64,000 bases of DNA from Macrostomum hystrix (taxonomy: Eukaryota > Platyhelminthes > Macrostomidae), in NCBI GenBank assembly GCA_950097015.1, contig CATNEN010000001.1:3688001-3752000 (forward strand), given 5' to 3'. Shown here in pieces: positions 1-10,700 of the stretch. Made by a program: the position numbers and the translations under genes. Below the pieces are notes generated by a model. The model was not told the DNA's origin, searched no databases, and saw only the letters and a program-made list of their open reading frames with translations. Every line of letters begins with the position of its first letter. The stretch's first letter is position 1.

Positions 1-797
1 TTTTATCCTACATTCAGCTACACTGTACACTTATGCTCAAGCCCTGTACATAGTACATACCAGCCTGTGTGACTGTGACTGTGTGCTGTGTGACTGGCTT
101 TTTGAAGGACAAAAACACTTTTTGACTGGCTGTTGTTAAGCCAAAGTGGCGTCATGACTGACAATGCCGTAGGAAATTTGCGCTGTACATTATGAAAGTT
201 CCAAATATCAATTCGGTTTTGGTTTACTCGCTTTTTAATTTTATAATATCAAATATTTTAAACATTTTACCCCAGCAACTTCTGGTACAGCTGGAATTGT
301 TATATACTAATAATTAATTAAGTAAATATTAAGCCGAAATTAATGAAATTCCTCGAATTCTCCTAACTTTTGGAGACTTCTTTTGAATTGACATATTCTC
401 GATCGCAATCAGGCCGCTCTCTATAATGGACAATCGCCAGTTCCAGCGGCACCATTGCCAGGAGGGAGCCCAGCCTGTGTGGCGTCCTTGGTAACCGGCC
501 CCTGGCAACAGCATGCGGCATTCCAAGTCAACTTAGTGAATTAGTTTCGTTGTTTTGTTATTCAGTTGTCATGGACTGATTGTCATCAAACTGAGGATCT
601 GGGATTGTCCCAAACTGAGGATCTGAGATTTACTACTAGCAGTAGAAATATAAATATCCTCATGGTCACAGACATGTATTTTGTTTTCATTCATAGATCA
701 TTACTAGCAAGTTTTGCCCCCCTTCGGGGAGCAGAAATACTTTTAATTCGTCTGGTATATACCTTTAGCAGCTGAATTTACAGCTTTTTAAAGCTAC
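1..797. other. Intergenic, no gene recognised
   Basis: AT-rich spacer. A 65-codon minus-strand frame at 329-526 has no family motif and no convincing splice context. The first 100 bases contain TGTG-rich text that recalls the tail of the SINE family found elsewhere in the window, but too little to call. Confidence 0.4.
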
Positions 798-1757
798 AAT
801 GAACCCCCAGTTGACAATGATCCCCCAGTTGATGATGATCCCCTAGTTGATGATGATCCCCCAGTTGACAATGATCCCCAAGTTGACAATGATCCCCCAG
901 TTGACAATGATCCCCCAGTTGACAATGATCCCCCAGTTGACAATAATCCCACAGTTGACAATGAACCCCCAGTTGACAATGATCCCCCAGTTGATGATGA
1001 TCCCCTAGTTGATGATGATCCCCCAGTTGACAATGATCCCCCAGTTGACAATGATCCCCCAGTTGACAATGATCCCCCAGTTGACAATGATCCCCCAGTT
1101 GACAATAATCCCACAGTTGACAATGATCCCCCAGTTGACAATAATCCCACAGTTGACAATAATCCCACAGTTGACAATGATCCCGCCCGTTGACAATGAT
1201 CCCACAGTTGACAATGAACCCCCAGTTGACAATGATCCCCCAGTTGACAAAGATCCCCCAGTTGACAATGAACCCCAGTTGACAACGATCCCCCAGTTGA
1301 CAATGATCCCCCAGTTGACAATGATCCCACAGTTGACAATGATCCCCCAGTTGACAATGATCCCACAGTTGACAATGATCCCCCAGTTGACAAAGATCCC
1401 CCAGTTCACAATGATCCCCCAGTTGATGATGATCCCCCAGTTGACAAAGATCCCCCAGTTCACAATGATCCCCCAGTTGATGATGATCCCCCAGTTGATG
1501 ATGATCCCCAGTTGATGATGATCACCCAGTTGACAATGATCCCCAAGTTGACCATGATCCCCCATTTGATGATGATTCCCCAGTTGACAATTATCCCCCA
1601 GTTGACCATTACCCCCTAGTTGACAATGATCCCCCAGTTCACAATGATTCCCCAGTTGACAATTATCCCTAGTTTACCAAGATCCTCCAGTTGACGATTA
1701 TCCCCCAGTTTACCTTGATCCCCATTTTGATGATGACTCCTCAGTTGACGTTGATTT
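798..1757. repeat. 18-bp minisatellite
   Basis: About 50 tandem copies of an 18-bp unit around CCCCCAGTTGACAATGAT, with variants such as GTTGATGATGAT and CACAGTTGAC. Because 18 is a multiple of 3, long open frames run through it on both strands (for example 794-1393 and 1005-1565 minus). They have repeat-only composition and are not called as genes. Confidence 0.95.
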
Positions 1758-1763
1758 GACGTC

Positions 1764-2476
1764 AGCCTCAGCCATGATTCAAACTCTGGTGTAGCCATGA
1801 TTCAGACGCTGGTTTAGCCATGATTCAGACTCTGGTTTAGCCATGATTCAAACTCTGGTGTAGCCATGATTCAGACGCTGGTTTAGCCATGATTCAAATT
1901 CTGGTTTAGCCATGATTCAAACTCTGGTTTCGCCTTGATTCAAATTTAGCCATGATTCAGACTCTGGTTTAGCCATGATTCAGACTCTGGTTTAGCTATG
2001 ATTCAGACTCTGGTTTAGCCATGATTCAGACTCTGGTTTAGCTATGATTCAGACTCTGGTTTAGCTATGATTCAGACTCTGGTTTAGCTATGATTCAGAC
2101 TCTGGTTTAGCCATGATTTAGTCTCTGGTTTAGCTATGATTCAAACTCTGGGTAAGCCATGATTCAAACTCTGGATTAGCTATGATTCAGACTCTGGTTT
2201 AGCTATGATTCAGACTCTGGTGTAGCCATGATTCAGACGCTGGTTTAGCCATGATTCAAATTCTGGTTTAGCCATGATTCAAACTCTGGTTTCGCCTTGA
2301 TTCAAATTTAGCCATGATTCAGACTCTGGTTTAGCCATGATTCAGACTCTGGTTTAGCTATGATTTAGTCTCTGGTTTAGCTATGATTCAAACTCTGGGT
2401 AAGCCATGATTCAAACTCTGGTTTAGCCATGATTAAAACTCTGGGTTAGCCATGATTCAAACTCTGGTTTAGCATA
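1764..2476. repeat. 23-bp minisatellite
   Basis: Tandem copies of a 23-bp unit built on ATGATTCAGACTCTGGTTTA, about 30 units. It follows the 18-bp array almost directly, with a degenerate junction at 1740-1765. Confidence 0.93.
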
Positions 2477-3999
2477 AGGGAATTAAAAATTTCCCACTTA
2501 TTTTCAAAATTAAATTTAAAAAATTTGCTTTGCATCCATCACTACTGACTGAAAATTATTTCAAATATTTGACGCAGTGCAGAGTCGAACCAAGGACACT
2601 TCGCCTAGCCTAGTCGCTTAGTAAGTGTTACAGTAGCGAATAACACTTTTTTACACCAAACATGCAGGACTTTTATTATTATTTTACAAGTATACACGAA
2701 GGCTGTGTTGAGTATAACCTAGTCACTGTATTCAGGATTAGGGTGAATAAAGCGAGGCAGATATAAATACCTTTTCAAAATGTGTGTGGGATATAGGATA
2801 ATTCCCATCCCAATATAAGAGCGGTATAGGGGATAAATTTCACACGTCACAGAGTGTGATAAGGTAAAGAAAATTGAAAGAAAAGACAAAAAACTAACAG
2901 ATCATATATATTTTTCTTATTTATCATATCATGTTATGAATCTACCAGATGGTAATGACTCATGATCATTTAATGAGTAATTAATGAGTAATGATCATGC
3001 AATTACGATACAGCGTACTTTTGGTATCAAGCAAGCGAAAGAAAATGAGAAGCGTGATTTATAAAACGTGTATTTAAAGCAAATCATTTCATCGAGAGAA
3101 AAGGCGTCACTTAAACAAATAATTGCTATCCAAGCTGCGGAAGCACTTAAAAGCATTTGTCTGAATGCATATAAATAGTTTGAGTATATAAGTTGCCAAA
3201 TATAAAAAGCAAAATATAATAAGAATATATATTTGACAGACAAGTTTTGGACGATATAAAAAATTTACAAACATACTACTTAAGGCGGCAGTAGCACACT
3301 AAAATTAGCAACAAAAAGCTGAAAGCTCAATAAGATATCATAGAGAATTAGAAAATTAACAAAGCAAAGCTTCACAATCCAAAAAATCAAAGTGCCAAAT
3401 TTGGCCGAGACAGATTTCGAGTACGGTGATAGAGGTAAAATATTGTCCACGTCATAATTTACAAGTTTTAGGATACTAGATATAAAATCAATAACTGTGC
3501 TTGTCCATATTATAATTCATTAAAAGGCGTGGGGTGGTTGTGAGTTTGACTGAAGCGCGCGTACATAGAAGGGTTTAGAAATGTTAGAAGGCGTGGGGTG
3601 GGTGGGAGTTTGACTGGAATGCGCGTACGAAGAGGGTTAGGAAATGTTTGAAGGCGTGGGGTGGGTGGGGGTTTGACTGGAGTGCGCGAACATAGAAGGT
3701 TAGGAAAAGTTAAAAGCCGTGGGGTGAATTCGCATTTATTATTTAATTTAAGTATTGATTTTCAAGGGAATTCGGGTATGCAAAACGACTGAAATATAAA
3801 ACTTTTGTACAACACATAAAACGTAAAAACAAGAAACAAAAATGGTACAATGACAGATTAAAATTACCAATAGGAGCAAAAAAGCGTATGATAATAGATC
3901 GTATTAGAATAATTGCAGAAAAATTTCGGCATAAAAATTTTCACAATTATTAAAAAAATAACGAAAACAAGTAATAATTGAAACTCATTCAAGTTTAAC
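2477..3999. other. Intergenic spacer with a short direct-repeat block
   Basis: AT-rich sequence without a supportable gene. At about 3522-3728 there are three to four imperfect copies of a roughly 62-bp unit containing GGCGTGGGGTGGGTGGGAGT and TTTGACTGGAGTGCGCG. TTTATT at 3735-3740 reads AATAAA on the minus strand and is a plausible poly(A) signal for the CUB gene that ends at 4000. Confidence 0.5.
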
Positions 4000-6956
4000 T
4001 TAACACGATCCGTGTAGCGGTGGCAGACAGACTGAATCAGGCTGCTCAATTTGAGACTGTCGTTCTCGAGGTGAAAGCGGCTGCTGCTGCTGCTGTTGCA
4101 CTTCATTATTTTGGTGTCTAAAATGATTAGCGCAAAAATGATTTGGGCACCGTGCAGAGGTAAAATTCAATCCTTAAACGTCAAGTGAAGCCTACAGCAC
4201 TTTTTGCGCTGATTAGGGCAACAATTACCTGTCCAAATCTTGTATTCGTACTTAGTCATAGAAAATTCTTAGGAGGCTTATATTTAAGAACTCCTAAAGT
4301 ACAGTAAGTGTACACTGCCTGATGATTAGAAACTCAGGGCAGATGTACACTCCAGTGTGAGTGTGTGCTCAAGGGTCAGCGGAATGGGCCTTACCTGAAT
4401 TGCGAATTAATCTGCTCATTTCTTCGTCTTCTATGCCTGCGCTGCCTCTGATGCTGCTGCTGATTCCCAGAAGAGCCGCAGCCCGCATTCGCGCCGACGC
4501 CAGCGGCACTCGCCGGCTTAGGCGTCAGTCGGGCATCAGCCGAGCCGCCACGCGAGCGTCGAGTAGCGCGGACAACATCCGAGTAAGCCGGCGGCGGAGT
4601 TGACGGCGGAGGAGGAGGGGGAGGCGGCGGCGAAGTTGATTGCAATCTCTGGCTGCTTCTAGTAGTATCCAAGCGAACAACACGCATCAGCGAATGCGCG
4701 GCCGATGTCGACTGTCCGGGCCGACGATCATTTCGACGATGCGGATGAAGATGCTGACTGCGTCGACGGAGCAACGTCAGCGTGGCAAATGCCAGCGCCG
4801 CCAGGGCGACCACGGCTAGGCTGATGGCGCCAAAACTGGCTAGTAGGTTCAGCGAAGCCGATTTCGCCGCTGTTGAAGGTGACAACGACGATGTTGGAGG
4901 CTGCTGCGAAGGTCTCGACTGTCGAGGCGAAATGCGGCGACCGTCGAGTGAAGTTGGACAGGCGACAGAGAGCGGGACGCATCGTAGGCCATCGCGACAG
5001 AGGGTCCTGGGCTGGAGACCGCTGCCTTGCTGACTATCTAGACGAAGTAAGCAGCTGCGCAGAGCTGACGGACCCCGGCTGCAGTTGAGCTCGGAGCCGC
5101 AGGCGCTAAGCTCAGGCAGCTGGTGACAGACGGGAATAATGCATAGGCGCAACTGAGGACAGAATTCGAACCCGGGATGTACAGCCGATCGGCAGTTGGC
5201 AGCTGTGTCAGCCGCGGCAGAATAGAAGTGATACTGCAACACCAGGTGATTGGCCGAGTCGCTGAAGTTGCCCCGAATGCGCACGTACAACGGCTTGGCG
5301 GAGGTAAACGATAGCTCCGGTTGCCTAGGCAACAGGGAGGTCACCCGGCCTAGCAACAGATCGGCGGATGTACCGCCTTCGTGAATCTAGAGGGTAAGGA
5401 AAAGTTAAATGGCATCGTTCAGTATGTAAAAAAGAGAAAAATATAGGCATTCTAATTTTTTAGCTAAACGGATGTTCTATGCTAACCAATCAGATCATGG
5501 GTCAACTAGCCAATCGAATTCTAGACAATTCAACCAGCCAATCAGAGGATTCTAGACAATTTACTTAGCAAATCACATAATTATAGATAATTCAACCAGC
5601 CAATCAGATAATTCTAGACAACTAGCCAGCCAATCAGATGATTTAAGACAATTTACCCAGCCAATTAGAGAACTGCAGAAAATGCAACTAGCTAATCCCA
5701 TATCCGAAATGACCCCGAAAGAACACAAAATAAATAAAATACAATTGCGCAGCGCCCACCTCCATATCATACTGATAGGCGTCCTTGACCCTTTCTTTCG
5801 AGCGAAGGCGCACCCAGGCTCTCGTCCCAGCGGGTGGACGCAGCACCCAGACGCAGTCGTAGTGTCGCCAATTTGTACCTAGCAGTGAAACTGAATCAGC
5901 GGTGTAAGGCAGCCAACCGCAGTTACTCCATGGTCGTTCTAGCCAAGCGCTGCTAGCGTAGTGTAACAAACGGATCTCCAGACGAAAGCCATCATAATCG
6001 ACATTGTCCAGACGATGGGCTGCTGGCTGATCCTGGAAGAAAAAAATGAAAATAGCATTGATTTTCTAGTCCAATAGACCACACTTCTACGCTAGAAAAA
6101 AAGCAAAAAAACTACGCAATAAATCGAGGATTTCTAGGATTCGAACCAGCGAAGTGTTAAATATTTGACAGGAAACAGTGACAAGAGTAGTAAACGCGCC
6201 TTCCTTGTTTCCTTGCTCTTCGTTATAAGATGCAGAGAGAAAAGTAGACACTGCCTATCGATGCGAAATCAGGGCAAATGTACACACCAGTTTGAGTGAG
6301 TGGTCAGCGAAATGGGCAGAATTGCCACCTCGCTGGCTGCGGGTCTACTGACACCAAATGATGTGCACGTGCCTAAAACTGTGCCGGAAATATAATATTT
6401 AGAAGTTTCCTTTCTTTCGTACCCTATAGCCCATAGACTAAAGAGCTGTACTTTGAACTTCGGATTCAGTTCCTTAATTTACCTGAATCCGACTATCCGT
6501 AGCCGCATCGCCGTCAGTGCTGACCAAAGGTGTGAAAACAACAGTGAGCACACCGGAATCGGCAGTCAGGGCGACTCGACGCCAATAATCTGCTCCGGAC
6601 TCGTATCTGACTAACAATCTGGCAGTTTCTGTCAGCCTGAAAGCTGGCAGGTCGCCGTCGTACAGTTCTAGCCGACTGCTCGGATGCAAGCGCAGATCGC
6701 TGAATAGAATCTGCAGATGGGCCGGAGATTGCAGAGCCCACCGAATCTGCCAACGCGCCGGTTTCGCAGACATTTTGTAGGGATCTGGAAACAGAGGCGA
6801 CGAAAGCACCACCGACTCGCCAGACTGTGTCAGCCTGTGAATTATGACAGACTGCTGATCATCTTCTGATGCTGTCGAAGATAATGACACTGCAGATGAC
6901 ACTACTGCCCAATGCCACAGTAGCAGTAGTTTTGATGAGAAATGTAAGCATAACAT
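4000..6956 (-). CDS. Two-CUB single-pass membrane protein (NETO/neuropilin-like layout)
   Basis: Four exons read on the minus strand: 6956-6483, 6032-5760, 5386-4395, 4117-4000. Junction phases agree (0, 0, 2), giving 618 residues. Order: hydrophobic signal peptide (about 1-25); first CUB-like domain running into exon 2 (about 30-180), with RLELYDGD; second CUB-like domain (about 185-305), with YDMEIHEGG spliced across the exon 2/3 join and LYVRIRGNFSDS; a Cys-rich stretch (about 313-392) whose RCVPLSVAC resembles part of an LDL-receptor class A module but lacks the acidic calcium cluster; a transmembrane helix (about 427-455) followed by RRR; a proline-rich cytoplasmic tail with PPAY at 514-517 and a short glutamine run. 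CUB domains bind extracellular ligands, and PPxY motifs bind WW domains such as those of NEDD4 ligases. The layout recalls NETO-type receptor auxiliary proteins, but orthology is not shown. A splice acceptor abuts the ATG, so a 5' UTR intron or trans-splicing is likely. Confidence 0.75.
4296..4388 (+). repeat. SINE-A fragment
   Basis: Matches the middle and tail of the tRNA-derived SINE seen intact at 28838 and 51146: GTGTACACTGCCTGA, then TCAGGGCAGATGTACAC, then GGTCAGCGGAATGGGC. It lies in the last intron of the CUB gene. Confidence 0.7.
5455..5680. repeat. 30-bp intronic minisatellite carrying CCAAT boxes
   Basis: About seven copies of a 30-bp unit, with ATTCTAGACAATTCAACCAG followed by CCAATCAGAT, inside intron 2 of the CUB gene. 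Each unit holds CCAATCA, the core bound by NF-Y in animals. Confidence 0.85.
6248..6372 (+). repeat. SINE-A fragment
   Basis: Tail part of the tRNA-derived SINE: TCAGGGCAAATGTACACACC, then CAGCGAAATGGGCAGAATTG, then GGCTGCGGGTCTA. It lies in intron 1 of the CUB gene and lacks the tRNA-like head. Confidence 0.75.
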
Positions 6957-7028
6957 CTGGAATATTTAAATGGGAAAAACTATTCGATTTGAAATATATT
7001 TTGCAAAGAGAGTGTAACAAAACTGAGT

Positions 7029-7280
7029 GGGGTGAGTGGCAGAGCGGTCTAACGCGTTTGCCTCTCGCACCAAGGTCCCTGAGCTCGATTCCACGGCAAG
7101 GCCACATTCATTTCGTGCAATTTACGCACTTAATAGCCAACCTCCAAGGCACAGTGAAAGCGTACACTGCCTGACGTTGAGAAAGTCAGGGCACACCCTG
7201 TGTGAACGAGTGCCTGCGTATGGTATAGTGTCACCAAATGATTTGCCACTGGCCACAGCCCTCCTGCAAATATTGTTATT
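7029..7280 (+). mobile_element. SINE-A, tRNA-derived, internally deleted
   Basis: The tRNA-like head has an A box (TGGCAGAGCGG) and a B box (GAGCTCGATTCC) spaced as in a pol III promoter. A family-specific body follows (GCCAACCTCCAAGGCACAGT, then GAAAGTCAGGG) and the end TGTCACCAAATGATTTGCCA. The segment with GGGCAGAATTGCC that other copies carry is missing here. Confidence 0.85.
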
Positions 7281-7714
7281 TGAGGTCATTTTCCATGTAA
7301 AGGAGGATGGTTTACGAACCTTGGAAGTAGTTTTTGCTAACTGGAAGGTAAATTTTTTACTTTCCTTTTCGATACAGTTGGCAGAGAGTTTTTGCAAAAG
7401 CTGCTACTGCACTTACACATTTTGCGAGCCTTAAAGTCAAGATCTAAAATCTGAACTAAAATCTATCTTACAGTAAGCGTTTCGTAAAGAGGGCCAACCT
7501 TGCTAGTTTAATGCCATACAATATAATATTAGAAAAAAATATTAGCTAAGTCAAGTCATAAAAGTTAACCCAAAGACTGAGTAAAAATGTATTTAAAGTC
7601 TACAATTTAAGGAATATACTCGTAGAAATTTAAATTTAGAAGCAGTTTAGACTGGAAACACATATTGATCTCGGTTAAATATAAATGCCCACATGATAGA
7701 AATACAAAGCTATT
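7281..7714. other. Spacer between SINE-A and the AASDH stop
   Basis: AT-rich sequence with no recognisable gene. It probably includes the AASDH 3' UTR. TTTAAT near 7507 would read ATTAAA on the minus strand. Confidence 0.4.
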
Positions 7715-10700
7715 TTACTCTTTATTGTCAGGCAAACGCAAACAATATAAGTGATCGTCGCGACAACCAATCAGAAGAAAGCGGCGACTATCTGATCGCG
7801 ATCCCGACCAGACCATTGGCGGAGCAAAGCACGGACCGGGCAAATGATAGGACCAAATACTAAGTACAATAACCGAGGAAATCGACGGCTCCATTGATCT
7901 TACACAGTCAACAGCTTGAACAACTAGAGGCATTTCTGATGAGGTCATGTCAGCGTTGGTGACTTTTTCAGATGTTCCCGCGGTGGATTGGGACGTTGTA
8001 CTTAGCCGCAGCAAAGTGACGCAACCGTCAGTGTTAGAAACAGCCAAAAGCGCCGAGTTAGTTTGATCATTCAGCACTAAAGGCTGCGAGACAATAGAAC
8101 CATCAAGATCTGCGCAGCACAGGGACTGACCACTGCTAGGTTCTAGGCACCGAAGCTGGCCATTTCCGCAGGCAACAATGATTAAACCGCAAGCTGAGAC
8201 GACAGGAGCAGGTATGGATTCGAGCTTACAACGCCACAGACATTGACCAGTTTCCATAGAAACCGAGATAATGTAGCAGTCTGCTAAGCCCACAATGGCT
8301 ACAGTCGAGGCCAGAGCCAAGCATGGTCGGTGCAAGCAGGCCGAGCCGAGATCGATGCGCCAACAGAGCCCTTGTTCTGCGGGCCAGCAGACACGCATCA
8401 GACGGCCAGACAGACAGGCTACCAAAGTCCCATTGTCGATTGACAACAAATCCGCGACCGGACCGGACCGCGGGGGCAATCGAAGGACGATTCCAACACG
8501 ACGGCGCTTAGAAAAGCTTAATGAGTGCAACGTGGCATCGTGACAGCCAACAATAAGCAAATCCGCATTCCACACAACCTTAGTTGGGGGCCGACGAATC
8601 CTACTAGGAAAGCTCAGATGCCACTGACTGCTTCCGTCAGCCTCTGACAAGAAGTGAATCTGGCAGCCTTCGTCAATGTTTATCACGATAACTAGAAGCC
8701 GAGCATCTGGCGAACCAATCAAGGCGGTGTCCACTTTGCCGCCAGCAAGCAAACGGCGAGACCAACGCAAGCGACCGTCGATTGGCGATGCAGACGCAAC
8801 GATTCCATCGAAGCCGGCAGCAAAGATTGCATCGCTAGTAGCAAATGCGCCGGCATCGACACAGCTGCCGAGATGCAAACGCCAGGCAAGATCTGCCTCG
8901 TTGATAGATGATGGGCTGTGTTTTTTAGTGTCAACGCGCAGCATAGATTGTTCAGATAGTAGGGCTGAAACTGATGCAAGGGCGCGATTGACAAGCTCGT
9001 CTATTGTCCAGCCACTGAGAACTTCAACGAACGGCATCAAATTGAGCCTGGCAGCTAGACGAACAGCTCCGAGCGAATCGCCGCCGCATTGTGCGAACGT
9101 CCGCGATGAAGTTTCTGGTGTTGGTACTGAGCCGGTGTGCAAAGCCCATAGGCCTTGAACCAGATCGACAAAATTATCGCGAATAGAAGATCTACGTCGC
9201 TGACGTTCTCGACGCAATGTTGCCAGCGAATCAACTTTACCATTGGGAGTCAGTACAAATTCGTCATCTTGGCGCAGAATCAGCAGCTCGTCTGGCAGAC
9301 ACCGCCGGCCACCAGCTAGATTGGAATCCAACTGCACTCGCTGATTTACCGTGGCCATGAAAGATAGTTGCTGAATTGATGTTTCAGCATTGTGGCGAGA
9401 ATTCTCTAGCGGTCTGGCTAAGCAAACAATAAAGTTAGTGTCCGGTTCTACAACAGTGTGAGCTTGCACAATGGGACCACCAGTCACAGCAAGGCCAGAG
9501 AACAGCAATTTGTCAAAAGCTTCCGGATAGAGGAACACACCGTAGCGTTTAATTTTATGATCGGATCGACCAAGAAATACCAACTGACCAGTGGTCACAT
9601 CGAGACGAACCAAATCGCCACTTCGATGCCACACATTTTCCCTGTTTTCATCTCCATCCAGATTATTGGATTCAACGCGGCAAAGCGTTCCTGCTCGAGA
9701 CATCCATAGTTCACCTTCAAGTACAATTGAACACGATTTCAAATGAGCACCTGGCTCATCTATCAGTTTCCAGCCTTCGCTGGCGTTGACAATTTCAGCC
9801 AGAGGTTGACAGGTGTCCGGATCTGTCAAACGCAACCAGGTGTTAGCTAGAGGCTGGCCTAGTGGCACAAACTGATTGTCTTGATTTCGCTCCAGTCTAA
9901 AATGGAATATAATTAAGAGCTTCGTGAGCTGAGATGACTCTGGGCTACCAGCGTAGTTATGGCACTAAATCTAAAAATATTTCGTTTGACCTTTAAAACG
10001 ATCATGACGCCATCAACAACAACCGATTATTTTTTATTGCCCCAATAGAATTGTGATTTTTTGATGAGCCTTTAAATGATTTCCTAATCGACACAGTCGA
10101 ATTAGTTCTGTTCTGAAAATTTACATGGAACGATCTTTGCTCTATAAAATATATTTAAATGACAACGGATCTGTGGACAACTTTGCTGTTCATATTGAAA
10201 TACTAGACGACCTACTGTGCCTTTAACCCTTGGCTTTATTTCTAGGAAAGCAAACACTTATTAATAAAAAATGTAACTAACCGATGCATTGTAGCCCATA
10301 CAGAGAGCTCGGTGACACCATAAAGATTCACCACAACGAGCTGGTCGGCTCGACAACCAGATAGCAACGGCCTCAGAACAGGCCAAGCTGGACATGGTTC
10401 GCCGCCAAGCATTAGGCACTCTAGCAGTTGCAGATTTTCCCTCTCAATTACTTTTTTCATAGACAGAAGCAGGGAAGGAGTTGTTTGTATATGCGTTAGA
10501 GAGGCCAAAACCTCAGTCGGTTTCATTCTCTCCGCAGTCACAACTAGGCAGCAACCGGCGTATCGAGCGCAGAATATCTCAATTAGACTTGGATCGAAAT
10601 CTAACGGACTTGACCAGAGTAAGCGGGAGTTGGGCTTCAGTCGCATGACGTCATCAGCCAGAGATACTATATTCGGCACAATACAGGAGTCAGGAACTTC

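Noticed and set aside
329-526. 65-codon minus frame near the window start
   Set aside because: No homologous motif, no splice or poly(A) context, and Trp/Arg-rich composition typical of chance translation.
4395-5386. A complete LDL-receptor class A domain in the CUB protein
   Set aside because: RCVPLSVAC is suggestive, but the calcium-binding acidic cluster and final cysteine spacing are missing.
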